Assembly (NCBI RefSeq): GCF_040616545.1
Contig: NZ_CP156688.1
Coordinates: forward strand, 2,976,001 to 3,040,000
Direction: 5' to 3'
From: Akkermansia muciniphila
GTDB taxonomy: Bacteria; Verrucomicrobiota; Verrucomicrobiia; Verrucomicrobiales; Akkermansiaceae
Length of the DNA: 64,000 bases
Shown here: positions 17,202 to 28,977 of the stretch, piece by piece
How the letters are laid out: every line of letters begins with the position of its first letter
Numbering within the stretch: the first letter of the stretch is position 1
The notes under the pieces: generated by a model
Seen by the model: the letters and a program-made list of their open reading frames with translations, nothing else
Told to the model about the DNA's origin: nothing
Databases searched by the model: none
Program-made: the position numbers and the translations under genes

Positions 17202-18959
17202 TTACATTCTGTCCGGAAGCTGGATGCCCAGCAGGCCCAGCCCGTGCTTGAGGGTGCGGGCCGTCAGCTCGCAGAGGGCCAGGCGGGAGTGCCGCACGGC
17301 CCCTTCCGATTTCAGGACCGGGCACGCTTCATAGAAGGAATGGAAGGCGCGGGCCAGGTCAAAGAGGTAGGCGGCCAGCACGTTCGGGCGGCAGTCGTCC
17401 AGCACCTGGGGCACCACCTCCCCGTAGCGGGCCAGGAGCCGCGCCAGGTGGATTTCCGCATCTTCTGAAAGCTGAATGGGAGCGGACCAGTCCAGCGGGC
17501 TGCCGTCCAGCTTGCGGAAGATGGAACGGACGCGCACGTAGGAGTTCTGGAGGTACGGGGCCGTGTCCCCCTGGAGGGCCAGCATTTTGTCCCAGTTGAA
17601 GACGTAGTCCGTCATGCGGTTCTGGGAGAGCTCCGCGAACTTCACGGCGCCTATGCCCACGACTTCCGCCACGCGCTTTTTTTCCTCCTCCGGCATGTCC
17701 GGGCTCTTTTCCTCCACCACGCGGGCGGCGCGTTCAATGGCTTCATCCAGCACGTCCTGAAGGGAAACGGTATCCCCGGAGCGTGTCTTGAACGGCTTGC
17801 GGTCATCCCCCAGGATGGAGCCGAACGCGATGTGGCGGTAGTCCCCGTCCATGCCGCGGCGGCGCTGCGTGGAGAATATCTGGCGGAAATGCAGGGCCTG
17901 CGGGGCGCCCACCACATACCAGATGGAATCCGCCCCCCACGTTTTGATGCGGTGGTCCAGCGTCGCGAGGTCCGTGGTGGCGTACAGGAAGCCGCCGTCC
18001 GCCTTGCGGATGATGCAGGGGTTGGCGCGCCATTCCCCCTTGTCCTGCACCAGGAAGGGGTCTTCACTGGGCGGTACGGAGCCGTCGGAAAACACGCAGA
18101 TGGCGCCGTCGCTCTCCCTGGCCATTCCGGCGGCGATCATGCCGTCCACCAGCGGTGCCAGGGCGTCGTTGTAAAAGCTTTCCCCCAGCCAGTAGTCAAA
18201 GTGGATGTCAAGCTGGTCGTAGATTTTGGAAAGGCCGGATTTGGAGACTTCCACGCAGCGCTTCCAGATCGCCAGGTTTTCGCCGTCCCCGGCCTGGAGC
18301 TTCACCAGCTCCGCCTTGCAGGTATCCAGCAGTTCCGGCTTTTCCTTGCACATCAGGTTCACGTCCTTGTACACCCGCAGCAACTCGTCAATGGGGTTGG
18401 CGGCCAGGGCCTGTTCATCCAGAATGTTCTTCCAGCCCCACAGGATCATGCCGAACTGGGTGCCCCAGTCACCGATGTGGTTGTCCGTGATTACGTTGTG
18501 CCCCACAAAGCGAGCCACGCGGGAAAGGGCGTCCCCGATGATGGTGGAACGGATGTGGCCCACGTGCATCGGCTTGGCGACGTTGGGCGCGGAGAAGTCA
18601 ATGACGATCGTTTTGGGGTCCTGCACCTTCTCCACCCCCAGCCGGTCATCCGCCAGCATGGCCAGCAGGCGCGCGGCGTAAAATTCCGGCCTGATGCGGA
18701 AGTTGATGAACCCGGGTCCGGCGATTTCCAGGGAACAGACGTCGTCCTGCCCCATCCGGTCCACCACCTGCTGGGCCAGAGCGCGGGGGTTCGTGCGGCA
18801 CCGCTTGGCAAGCACCATGGCGGCGTTGCTCTGGTAGTCCCCAAACCGCAAATCCGCGGACGGCGTCACACTGGCGCAAAAATCAGCGGGAAGCTCCTCC
18901 CCCAACACCGCTTTCAACGCGGCGGACAACTTTTCTTCAAGAATTCCGGGTATGGTCAT
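17202..18959 (-). CDS. argS: arginyl-tRNA synthetase
   Basis: 585-residue class I synthetase that charges tRNA-Arg. The N-terminal Add-1 domain (about residues 1-100) is followed by the catalytic domain with SAPNVAKPMHVGHIRST, holding the HxGH form of the HIGH motif near residue 125, and DNHIGDWGTQFG, a family hallmark. Later FKTRSGDTVSLQDVLDEA is the region that replaces the KMSKS loop in many ArgRS. The DALR anticodon-binding domain ends in LCELTARTLKHGLGLLGIQLPDRM. Length is normal. No Shine-Dalgarno is present before the ATG. Confidence 0.97.
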   Translation of the reverse strand: MTIPGILEEKLSAALKAVLGEELPADFCASVTPSADLRFGDYQSNAAMVLAKRCRTNPRALAQQVVDRMGQDDVCSLEIAGPGFINFRIRPEFYAARLLAMLADDRLGVEKVQDPKTIVIDFSAPNVAKPMHVGHIRSTIIGDALSRVARFVGHNVITDNHIGDWGTQFGMILWGWKNILDEQALAANPIDELLRVYKDVNLMCKEKPELLDTCKAELVKLQAGDGENLAIWKRCVEVSKSGLSKIYDQLDIHFDYWLGESFYNDALAPLVDGMIAAGMARESDGAICVFSDGSVPPSEDPFLVQDKGEWRANPCIIRKADGGFLYATTDLATLDHRIKTWGADSIWYVVGAPQALHFRQIFSTQRRRGMDGDYRHIAFGSILGDDRKPFKTRSGDTVSLQDVLDEAIERAARVVEEKSPDMPEEEKKRVAEVVGIGAVKFAELSQNRMTDYVFNWDKMLALQGDTAPYLQNSYVRVRSIFRKLDGSPLDWSAPIQLSEDAEIHLARLLARYGEVVPQVLDDCRPNVLAAYLFDLARAFHSFYEACPVLKSEGAVRHSRLALCELTARTLKHGLGLLGIQLPDRM

Positions 18960-19178
18960 GTCTGCTCAGATGAACGGACATTCCACCGCCGTAGTCAAGG
19001 CGCAACTGTCATGAAGACATACCTTTTAACCAACTACTCAGCCCGTAAATTGCCCGGGATGACCATTGGGACGAATGAGACCGGGGAGACAATTGCTTTT
19101 ACGCGCTGCCCGTCTTCCTTCTCTGTTTCCGCAGCCGGGTCATCCTTTCCCTTAAGCCGCCCTCCTGCAAAACCGCTC

Positions 19179-19658
19179 TTACAGTACATCCAGTTGTTTT
19201 TTCAATAAAAAACCAGCTTGATGAATCAGACAAACCGCCATATTGGCAAACACTTCATCGTTTCTGGAAAGAGCCAGGTTCAAAAACCATTCCGAATGCT
19301 CATACCGCCGGGAAGCCTTCCGCATAAAGAGGGATTCCGGAGAATCCTTTTCCCATAGCCTCAGATTGCGCGTACGCAAATAATCTTCATAGTCCAGCAG
19401 AAGTTCTTCCAGACTGGCCCGGGCAACATTGGTCAGCTTGATTTCCGTTTCACGGGAGGTGACGGAAGCCATGCTTCCCTCCGCAATATTCTGCTTGCCG
19501 GAACGCGCCGCCTGCACCATCTGGTCAGTGGTACGCGCATCGCGGCTCAAGTAGCGTCTGCAAAAAGCTACCGTCAAATCGTAAATGACCTGAGCTTTGC
19601 GGAATGAAAGAAGCTGCCTGTATCCGCCTCCTTTCGGCAATAAACGCCCGTCATCCAT
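19179..19658 (-). CDS. four-helix-bundle (S23-type) protein
   Basis: 159 residues of mostly helical sequence. The motifs LSFRKAQVIYDLTVAFCRRYL, TTDQMVQAARSGKQNIAEGS and TNVARASLEELLLDYEDYLR match the four-helix-bundle family related to 23S rRNA intervening-sequence proteins, in the version with an extra C-terminal suffix (FLNLALSRNDEVFANMAVCLI). Function is unknown; many members are encoded outside rRNA. ATG at 19658 is chosen because GGAAGGGGGG, one of the few Shine-Dalgarno-like tracts in this window, lies about 5-14 bases upstream; an ATG at 19694 is also in frame. Confidence 0.82.
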   Translation of the reverse strand: MDDGRLLPKGGGYRQLLSFRKAQVIYDLTVAFCRRYLSRDARTTDQMVQAARSGKQNIAEGSMASVTSRETEIKLTNVARASLEELLLDYEDYLRTRNLRLWEKDSPESLFMRKASRRYEHSEWFLNLALSRNDEVFANMAVCLIHQAGFLLKKQLDVL

Positions 19659-19814
19659 TCGTCCCCCCTTCCCGCTCCAGCCCCATCGTCCCATTCAAAC
19701 GCTTCATCGTTCCATCATACGATGAACAAAGGGAGGGCTCAACTTTTTCCCCCGCCTCCCAGGCGAGCCGGGCGTCCAGCGCCCGAATCCGCCTTTTCCG
19801 TCAGCGTGCCTTTG

Positions 19815-19958
19815 CTAGAAGGAGCGCATTCTGGAAGACTTCAACCAGTCTTCCAGTTTCCTGGAGGCCTTTGCCTCTTTTTCACGTTTCTTTTCCGGCA
19901 CGGACTTTCCGGAGAAAGCCTTCGCCAGAACCAATGCCAGTTTTCTTTTCATTTTCAT
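19815..19958 (-). CDS. small basic hypothetical protein
   Basis: Open frame of 47 codons starting MKMKRKLALVLAKAFSGK and ending WLKSSRMRSF. It is lysine/arginine-rich with a helical centre (VPEKKREKEAKASRKLEDWL). Not recognised. It sits between the four-helix-bundle and BamE-like genes on the same strand. No Shine-Dalgarno is visible, which is normal in this window. Composition fits host coding, but it could be chance. Confidence 0.35.
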   Translation of the reverse strand: MKMKRKLALVLAKAFSGKSVPEKKREKEAKASRKLEDWLKSSRMRSF

Positions 19959-20130
19959 TCTATTTTTTCTATAGGGTTTGCTCCCTCCGGAGCGGGAGGC
20001 ATTCAGGGAGAATCCTCCCTCCCCTTCGGGGAACGCCGCCTACTTACTGTATGCAGGAAGTTTAGTCCACTAGAAAAAAACGCTTCCTTGTCATACTAAT
20101 TACAATAAGTAAAGCAGGACGCGCAGGCCT

Positions 20131-20655
20131 TTAATCAAGAGACTTTTCCAGCAGGTCCGCATCCTTGGCCGCAGACGGGTCAAAGGGACGGCCTACCTTC
20201 TTCATTTCCATTTCCACCCGCTGGTGTGACGAATTGTCCTCCAGCATGCCGTCCAGGGAGCGTTTCAGGGAAGCCAGGTTGGACGTGTAAAGCTTTTGCC
20301 GCGCCGCCGAGCGGGAGGCCAGGACGCCCTGCCGGTCAAACAGGGCCAGCACCGTATAGACGTCTCCGTTTTTGCCTCCGGCAATCAGATTGACGCCAAA
20401 GAGGGGGATGTTCCCCAGGAAGTTGTTTTTAGCCTTGCGGTAGCGGTAGGTCCACAGCGTCCCGTTTTTCATGGTGACTGCGTCGGAGGGCTGGCCCAGG
20501 ACGTCGTAAACGTCCGCCTTGGAGGATTTTCCCGGAACCAGGGCGCCGTATGCCGCCGGGGACGCCACGGATTTGTTGCCGTAGGTGACGGAACAGGCGG
20601 AGAGCGCCAGACAAAGGGCGCCCATGAAGGGGAACAGGACGTAACGCATCTGCAT
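20131..20655 (-). CDS. BamE/SmpA-like outer-membrane lipoprotein
   Basis: 174 residues. A signal sequence ends in a lipobox (LALSAC, Cys21). The segment LVPGKSSKADVYDVLGQPSDAVTMKNGTLWTYRY follows the BamE/OmlA pattern (a G-x-[ST]-x-x-x-V-x-x-x-L-G-x-P turn then W-x-Y strand). BamE is an accessory lipoprotein of the beta-barrel assembly machine, but many unrelated lipoproteins share this fold. The C-terminal third is helical and charged (SLKRSLDGMLEDNSSHQRVEMEMKKVG region). Adjacent genes give no extra support. Confidence 0.75.
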   Translation of the reverse strand: MQMRYVLFPFMGALCLALSACSVTYGNKSVASPAAYGALVPGKSSKADVYDVLGQPSDAVTMKNGTLWTYRYRKAKNNFLGNIPLFGVNLIAGGKNGDVYTVLALFDRQGVLASRSAARQKLYTSNLASLKRSLDGMLEDNSSHQRVEMEMKKVGRPFDPSAAKDADLLEKSLD

Positions 20656-20749
20656 GGCGGAAAGGTACGTTGGCGGGGCTTCAAGTCAATCCCGCAGCCC
20701 ACCATTTCCCGCATGCGCCGGAAATATCCGCGCAGAGGAGATGCCTTCC

Positions 20750-21613
20750 TCAGGCCTTCCCTTTCTCCCCAAAGTCATATTTTTCCGTTTTCCAGAGGAA
20801 CATGCGGCGGTAGAGGTGGTATTCCGTCACGCAGAGGATGGGCATGCCGATGGTTCCGATGAAGGGCAGAAGGCGGAAGAGATGGCGGCACAGGTAGAGC
20901 ACCACCATCAGGAAGCTTTCCCTGAATACGGTCATGTACAGGGAGTACGGGTTGACGAGCGTTCTTTTGTACAGGGAGGAGGCCAGCAGGGGGCCGAGAA
21001 TGGGAATGACGCCCAGCACCACCACAGCCGCAAAGGTCCATCCCCTGCGCCGGGCAATGTAATCATCATAACGGTCCACGGATTGCTCCCCCTGGAGCAC
21101 CGCTTTTCCGCAGGCCGGGCAGTTCTGTTCCAGCGTAGGTTCATGGAGCGGCTGCCCGCAGTAGAAGCACCGCCGGTAGCTGCGGAGCACTTCCTCATGC
21201 CTTTTCCGCCCGGTGGACGGAATGACGGTGCGCAGCCTGGAGTAACCGATCCAGTTCAGGGCGCGGGGCTTTGGATTGGGCGTGCCGCACTTGGGACAGT
21301 GCAGGCCGCACGGGTACATCATGGTGCCGCACTTGGAGCAGAAGATGCGGTGGTCGTATTCCCGGCGGCGGCAAAAAAGGTAGTAGGCCCCCAGGGCCAG
21401 GCCGCCCAGCAGGCCCAGGGCGATCACCACCCACGGATACAACAGGCAGTAGGCCACCAGGTATTCCGTCCAGGAATGGTCGGAATGATGGATGAAGGAT
21501 TCCGGGCCGATGGGATTCTGCGCCACATCCGGAAGCTGGCTTACGTATTTTTCACCCATGTCCCTGAGCGGCCCCGCAGGGATCCATTGTTGTATGGGGA
21601 TGGGTTCTCTCAT
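20750..21613 (-). CDS. membrane protein with two zinc ribbons
   Basis: 287 residues, function unknown. A first transmembrane segment (about residues 55-82, VAYCLLYPWVVIALGLLGGLALGAYYL) is followed by a cytosolic zinc ribbon (CSKCG...CPKCG, about 93-112), a second one (CFYCG...CPACG, about 150-170), and two or three more hydrophobic stretches (AAVVVLGVIPILGPLLA, and LMVVLYLCRHLF to FIGTIGMPILC). The paired CxxC motifs predict zinc binding. It is not part of an obvious operon. Confidence 0.75.
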   Translation of the reverse strand: MREPIPIQQWIPAGPLRDMGEKYVSQLPDVAQNPIGPESFIHHSDHSWTEYLVAYCLLYPWVVIALGLLGGLALGAYYLFCRRREYDHRIFCSKCGTMMYPCGLHCPKCGTPNPKPRALNWIGYSRLRTVIPSTGRKRHEEVLRSYRRCFYCGQPLHEPTLEQNCPACGKAVLQGEQSVDRYDDYIARRRGWTFAAVVVLGVIPILGPLLASSLYKRTLVNPYSLYMTVFRESFLMVVLYLCRHLFRLLPFIGTIGMPILCVTEYHLYRRMFLWKTEKYDFGEKGKA

Positions 21614-21804
21614 GGTCTGGCATGCATGCAGGGTACACCATACAGACAGGATTCACCCCGGTTTCCGTTAAAAAAGCCTGTGCCATCCAGCATAAAACTC
21701 TCTTGCCGGAATAGGGAGGTGAAAGTAGGCCATGCCGGGAAATTCCCCCGGGAACCGGGAAGAGGCCCTTTTCATCCGGCGTTTTTCCGTGTAGTATTCC
21801 CGCC

Positions 21805-22305
21805 ATGCCGACACTCCGCCAAGCCACCAAAGACGACATCATGCTTATTCATGAACTGGCCGGGCAGGCTTTCCCCGCCACTTACCGGGACCTCCTTTCC
21901 CCGGAGCAGATGGAGTTCATGATGGACTGGATGTATTCCCCGGCCAATCTGAAGAAGCAGATGGAGGAGGGGCACGTGTATTTCATCGCCTCCCATGACG
22001 GGGAGCACTGCGGCTACCTGTCCGTCCAGCCGGAAGGCCACGGCGTTTTCCATTTGCAGAAGATTTACGTGCTGCCCGGTTTCCAGGGCCTCCACATCGG
22101 CAGCTACCTGTTCCGCCAGGCCATCAGCTACATCAGGAGCATTCACCCGGAGCCGTGCCTGATGCGCCTGAACGTCAACCGCTACAATACCCGGGCGGTG
22201 GAGTTTTACCAGCGCATGGGCATGCGGGAACTGGAACGCGGGGATTTCCACATCGGCCACGGCTATTACATGACGGATTACATCATGGGGCTGGACATTG
22301 CCTGA
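21805..22305 (+). CDS. GNAT-family N-acetyltransferase
   Basis: 166 residues with the complete GNAT fold. It starts TLRQATKDDIMLIHELAGQAF. The acetyl-CoA-binding A motif reads LQKIYVLPGFQGLHIGSYLF (about residues 87-106), followed by RLNVNRYNTRAVEFYQRMGM, the usual C-terminal strand. Substrate is unknown. The small size and lack of a second domain suggest a small-molecule or protein N-terminal acetyltransferase. ATG at 21805 lies directly before the first beta strand. Confidence 0.88.
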   Translation: MPTLRQATKDDIMLIHELAGQAFPATYRDLLSPEQMEFMMDWMYSPANLKKQMEEGHVYFIASHDGEHCGYLSVQPEGHGVFHLQKIYVLPGFQGLHIGSYLFRQAISYIRSIHPEPCLMRLNVNRYNTRAVEFYQRMGMRELERGDFHIGHGYYMTDYIMGLDIA

Positions 22306-22365
22306 AACGCCTTTCCCACAGGAACGGGGCGCCGGAGAGGCAGGCGCGGGGAGCGCGCTTCCTTC

Positions 22366-22394
22366 TTGACACTCAATGCGGCATTCTGCATCAT
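22366..22394 (+). promoter_or_regulatory. candidate sigma-70-type promoter of the thioredoxin-like gene
   Basis: TTGACA (22366-22371) matches the -35 consensus perfectly. A 17-base spacer leads to CATCAT (22389-22394), a weak -10. If used, transcription would start at or just before the ATG at 22402, giving a leaderless or near-leaderless mRNA. Confidence 0.25.
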
Positions 22395-22401
22395 CCATCC
22401 T

Positions 22402-23415
22402 ATGAAAACCTTTACTGCCTTCCTTTTGTCCGGAACCATCGCCGCCATGACGGCCCCGGCTTTCATCCAGGCGGCGGACAACGGCAACGGAGCGAAGGTT
22501 ACCTACCCTTCCTTTGACGACAGCAGCCACCTCCACGGGCCCAAGATCAAGGCTTCCGACCTGAAGGGGAAGGTGGTGTTTTTTGAGTACTGGGGCATCA
22601 ACTGCCCGCCCTGCATCGCCAGCATGCCGCATTTGCAGGAATTGCAGGATAAGTTCCAGTCCAAGGGCTTTACCGTGGTAGGCAGCCACCGCCAGGGGCC
22701 CAGCCCCAGGATCAAGCAGTTTCTGGAGGAAAAGAAGATTACCTTTCCCGTTTACCAGGGGCTGGATATTCCGGCGGCCTCCTGTCCGGGCGGACTGCCG
22801 CATGCCGTACTGATCGGGGCCAACGGCAAAGTGGTGGCCAAGGGCCATCCCACCCAGCTTTACGACCTGGTGAAGAGGGAGGTGATGAAGGTGGAACGCG
22901 GCCTTCCCATTCTGGAAGGCGTGGAGCTGGACAAGTACAAGTCCCTCGCCAAGACGGTCGTTTCCAACGGCAGCAACATTGAGTCCAAGATCACTCCCCT
23001 CCGGAAGAAGACGGACGACGAGGAGGCGCAGGCCGTGTGCAACGCTTTTGACGAATGGCTCGGGGACGCCAAGGAGATGGTCCAGGCCCAGATCCAGTCC
23101 AACCCGCTGGAAGCGGTGACGGCCATCACGCGCCTGAAGACGGCGGTTCCCTCCGTCAAGGAGTTTGACGAACCGCTGGCGGTCCTGAAAGCGAACAAGG
23201 ACCTGCCGAAACTGGCGGACCTCAACAAGAAGATTTCCGCGCTGGAACAGCGGAAGGCGAAAGGCCGCAAGATCTCGGAGTCCGACCTTAAATCCCTGAC
23301 GCAGGCCGTGGACAAGTTCGCGGAGTCCGACAATGAAGCCACGCAGACCGTCGCGGGCAACCTGAAAAAGAGCCTTTCCTCCCTGGCCGTGCCGGAGTCC
23401 CCGGAAGATAAGTAA
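22402..23415 (+). CDS. exported thioredoxin-like (TlpA/AhpC-type) protein
   Basis: 337 residues. Signal peptide MKTFTAFLLSGTIAAMTAPAFIQA. The thioredoxin-fold domain (about residues 40-165) has the redox site in FEYWGINCPPCIASMPHL (CPPC), the KGFTVVGSHRQG strand and a cis-Pro loop near SCPGGLPHAVLIG. A second extracytoplasmic, helical, lysine-rich domain (about 170-337) looks like a coiled or helical bundle of unknown role. It is likely a periplasmic disulfide reductase or a redox-sensing partner. ATG at 22402 is chosen because the signal peptide starts there. It ends 40 bases before the convergent TfoX-like gene. Confidence 0.85.
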   Translation: MKTFTAFLLSGTIAAMTAPAFIQAADNGNGAKVTYPSFDDSSHLHGPKIKASDLKGKVVFFEYWGINCPPCIASMPHLQELQDKFQSKGFTVVGSHRQGPSPRIKQFLEEKKITFPVYQGLDIPAASCPGGLPHAVLIGANGKVVAKGHPTQLYDLVKREVMKVERGLPILEGVELDKYKSLAKTVVSNGSNIESKITPLRKKTDDEEAQAVCNAFDEWLGDAKEMVQAQIQSNPLEAVTAITRLKTAVPSVKEFDEPLAVLKANKDLPKLADLNKKISALEQRKAKGRKISESDLKSLTQAVDKFAESDNEATQTVAGNLKKSLSSLAVPESPEDK

Positions 23416-23455
23416 GTTTTTCCGCCAAACGTTTTTATAAGGCACCAGCAGGCGT

Positions 23456-23815
23456 TTACGGACGCCTGTTTCTTTTTTCCCCGGAAGTTTTTTTCTTCTT
23501 CCCGGACAAGACGTCCGGAGCGGAGAGGACGGAACACGTTTCCCGGACAAAAGAGGAGAGGGCCCGGTCATCATCCAGCTCCGTCATCAGGAAATGAGGC
23601 CTGGCTCCGGGATAGGGAGAGCCCTGCTCCTGCTGCGGCAGCCTGTTCAGCCCAGGCTCCGTGATCTTGACGAACAATTGGTTGTCACAGACCAAACCGA
23701 AAAACTTCCGGTCACAGTACAGGCCGTATTCCCCAAACATTTTTTTGAAGGAAATATCCCCGGCATGGCGGAGCTGGAAACAAATATATTCTACTACATC
23801 AGGGGAAGAGGCCAT
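23456..23815 (-). CDS. TfoX/Sxy N-terminal-domain protein
   Basis: 119 residues. The sequence SPDVVEYICFQLRHAGDISFKKMFGEYGLYCDRKFFGLVCDNQLFVK matches the TfoX N-terminal domain (family pattern: MFGgyGly, FgLvcdd.lylK). TfoX/Sxy domains regulate competence in gamma-proteobacteria, but stand-alone N-domain proteins are widespread and mostly uncharacterised. The tail is Lys/Arg-rich (SGKKKKTSGEKRNRRP). ATG at 23815 precedes the first domain helix. Confidence 0.82.
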   Translation of the reverse strand: MASSPDVVEYICFQLRHAGDISFKKMFGEYGLYCDRKFFGLVCDNQLFVKITEPGLNRLPQQEQGSPYPGARPHFLMTELDDDRALSSFVRETCSVLSAPDVLSGKKKKTSGEKRNRRP

Positions 23816-24012
23816 GCCCCATGTTCTCATACCATCCCCGCCTGCGGCAAGCCGCAAACGCCGGACTGCCGGACTGGAAATCCGCGGTCCCGCAGCCGGA
23901 GCCGCGCGCCTTTTTCCGGGGCAGGCGCAGGAGCGGGAGGAAAGGCGGCTTTTACCCGTTCACGCGTCTTTTTTCCGGATGCCCGGAAATCCGGCGGCGG
24001 TTCTAATAATCA

Positions 24013-24041
24013 TTGACACTGACGGCTAAAAACGCCATTAA
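24013..24041 (+). promoter_or_regulatory. candidate promoter of the cobalamin operon
   Basis: TTGACA (24013-24018), 17-base spacer, then CATTAA (24036-24041). It lies just upstream of the cobalamin riboswitch, where the operon promoter must be. The -10 match is weak, but it resembles the -10-like element at 22389 in starting with CAT. Confidence 0.35.
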
Positions 24042-24049
24042 ACACGCCG

Positions 24050-24212
24050 AAGCAACGGGGAATTCCGTGAGAACCGGAAACAGTCGCGCTGCGGTATCGG
24101 GTTACAAACCCTCAAGGGACGCTTTTCACCGGGCGTTTCATCAGCCAGTCCTCCCATTCCGGAGGGTGAAGGCGAGGGGGAGGTTGGAGACCCGGAGTCC
24201 GAATATCCTTGC
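24050..24212 (+). ncRNA. cobalamin riboswitch
   Basis: The 5' part has the conserved GGGAA (24057-24062 region), a GTGAGAA-CCGG arm and a GCGCTGCGGTA block that corresponds to the family CCCGC-ACTG segment. The 3' part has TTGGAGACCCGGAGTCCG (24184-24201), matching the B12-box position. In between is a GGAGGG/CCTCCC hairpin (about 24150-24165). It ends about 26 bases before the cbiK start, so it probably masks the ribosome-entry region or forms a terminator when B12 is bound. Its position directly ahead of eight B12-synthesis genes supports the call. Confidence 0.75.
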
Positions 24213-24238
24213 TCCGGTTCACCATACCTTATCAACGC

Positions 24239-27151
<2,913 letters not shown>

Positions 27152-27157
27152 CGCCTC

Positions 27158-27820
27158 ATGACCGCCGCACCTGAAATCCGCTGGGACATGTCCCCCGCCG
27201 CCATTGAGGCGGAAAGCTTTGCCGCCATTGAACGGGAGTTCCAGGGCTGGGAAGAGCTGCCGCCCGCGGAATGGAAGGTCATGCGCAGGCTCATCCACAC
27301 CACGGCGGACCTCTCCATTGCCGCGGGCCTGGCTTTCCGCCATGACCCCATTCCCTCCGCCCTGGCGGCCCTCCGCAGCCACTGCCCCATTTTCTGTGAT
27401 TCCAACATGATCCGGGCCGGGCTTTCCGTGGAACGCCTGAGGCGCGCCCACCCCGGTTACGGCAAGGAGGATATCCATTGCTACATTGCGGACGCGGACA
27501 TCGCCGCGCAGGCCAGGGTCACTGGAAGGACGCGCGCCATCTGCGCCGCGGAAAAGGCGCGCCCCATCCTGGACGGAGCCGTCGTCCTCATCGGGAACGC
27601 CCCCCTTTCCCTGGCCCGCATCTCCCGGTATGTGCTGGAGGAGGGCATCAGGCCCGCCCTGATCGTAGGCATGCCGGTGGGGTTCGTCAACGTGGTGGAA
27701 TCCAAATTGCTGGCGGGGACCTGCCCTGTTCCCCAGATCGTTCTGGACGGGCGGCGCGGCGGCAGTGCCCTGGCCGTCACCACCCTGCACGCCATTCTGG
27801 AAAACCTGCCTGCCGCCTGA
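27158..27820 (+). CDS. cbiC: cobalt-precorrin-8 methylmutase
   Basis: 220 residues. It moves the C11 methyl to C12, giving cobyrinic acid. The catalytic histidine is in RRLIHTTADLSIA (about residue 46), followed by CDSNMIRAGLS and the KARPILDGAVVLIGNAPLSL and VVESKLLAG motifs of the family. The N-terminal residues IRWDMSPAAIEAESFAAIERE match CbiC/CobH. Six bases after the permease gene and 38 before cbiD. Confidence 0.94.
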   Translation: MTAAPEIRWDMSPAAIEAESFAAIEREFQGWEELPPAEWKVMRRLIHTTADLSIAAGLAFRHDPIPSALAALRSHCPIFCDSNMIRAGLSVERLRRAHPGYGKEDIHCYIADADIAAQARVTGRTRAICAAEKARPILDGAVVLIGNAPLSLARISRYVLEEGIRPALIVGMPVGFVNVVESKLLAGTCPVPQIVLDGRRGGSALAVTTLHAILENLPAA

Positions 27821-27858
27821 TTTTTCCGCATTCATCCCCATCCGCCGAGTTCCGTTCC

Positions 27859-28977
27859 ATGTCCACCCCCCTCCGCCAGCCGCTCCGGAAAGGATTTTCC
27901 ACCGGGGCCAATGCCGCCGCCGCCATCACGGCCGCGTGGAGGACGCTGAACGGAGAGAACACCAGGGAAGCCATTCCCCTGCTTTTCCCGGACGGGGAGA
28001 CGAGAACGCTGCCGCTGGCGGCCAGTGAGCCGGGATTTTCCCGAATTATCAAGGACGGAGGGGATGACCCGGACTGCACCCACGGAGCCGTGATGGAGGC
28101 GCGCGTCCGGGCGGTCGTTCCGGAAGAAGCCGCCCCGGAGGATTACCTCCTGTCCGTCCGCGGGGCAACCCTTATCCTGCGCTCCGCCGGGGGCATAGGC
28201 CTGTGCACGCTGCCGGGCCTGGATTGCGAGCAGCACAAATGGGCCATCAACGAGGGGCCGCGGCGCATGATTGCGGACAACCTGGCCCGCTCCGGCATGC
28301 GGGAAGGCTGCTGGCTGGCGGAAATCTCCGTCCGGGACGGGGAAAAGCTTGCCGGGAAAACGCTCAACCCCCTGCTGGGCGTGGTGGGGGGAATCTCCAT
28401 TTTAGGCACCAGCGGCATCGTACGCCCGTACAGCCATGAAGCCTACATCGCCACCATCCGCATTTGCGTGCGCTCCACCCGGCTCTCCGGCTTTGACAAG
28501 GCGGTGTTCTGCACGGGGGGAAGGACAGCCGCGCTGGCCAAGTCCCTTCTGCCGGAGTACCCCTCCATTTCCTTCATCTGCATTGGCGATTTCATTGCGG
28601 AAAGCCTTCAAAGCGCAGTAGAACAGGGCATGGCGGAGGCCGTGGTGGCCTGCATGCCGGGCAAGCTCTGCAAGTACGCCGCCGGGTTCTCCAACACGCA
28701 CGCCCACAAGGTAGCGCAAGACATGCAGCTCTTTCTCCGCACGGCGGAACGCCATGCCGCGCTGACGGAAGAAGCGCGGCGGAGCATTCCGGCCTGTTCC
28801 TCCGTACGCCAGGCGCTGGCGCTGGTTCCGGAAGAGGCCCGCCTTTCCCTGTACCGGGACCTGGCCGCGGAAGCCCGCCGGCAGTTCCAGCGCCACGCGC
28901 CCGGCCTTCCCGTCCGTTTCCTGATCTCCGGTTTTTCCGGCAACCTTCTTCTTGATCTACCTCCATGCCTCCCCTGA
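27859..28977 (+). CDS. cbiD: cobalt-precorrin-5B C1-methyltransferase
   Basis: 372 residues. N-terminal LRKGFSTGANAAAAITAAW is the diagnostic CbiD start. Other markers are the GGIGLCTLPGLDCEQHKWAINEGPRRMI region, GVVGGISILGTSGIVRPYS and the C-terminal GNLLLDLP. CbiD methylates C1 using SAM and is specific to the anaerobic pathway. The ATG at 27859 starts immediately before the conserved block; the open frame extends further upstream inside cbiC and is not used. It overlaps cbiE-cbiT by 13 bases. Confidence 0.93.
   Translation: MSTPLRQPLRKGFSTGANAAAAITAAWRTLNGENTREAIPLLFPDGETRTLPLAASEPGFSRIIKDGGDDPDCTHGAVMEARVRAVVPEEAAPEDYLLSVRGATLILRSAGGIGLCTLPGLDCEQHKWAINEGPRRMIADNLARSGMREGCWLAEISVRDGEKLAGKTLNPLLGVVGGISILGTSGIVRPYSHEAYIATIRICVRSTRLSGFDKAVFCTGGRTAALAKSLLPEYPSISFICIGDFIAESLQSAVEQGMAEAVVACMPGKLCKYAAGFSNTHAHKVAQDMQLFLRTAERHAALTEEARRSIPACSSVRQALALVPEEARLSLYRDLAAEARRQFQRHAPGLPVRFLISGFSGNLLLDLPPCLP

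Noticed and set aside
21772-23574. Long minus-strand open frame opposite the GNAT and thioredoxin-like genes
   Set aside because: Antisense shadow of GC-rich genes. It has Gly/His/Arg-rich composition and no motifs, while the plus-strand frames carry a GNAT fold, a signal peptide and a CPPC site.
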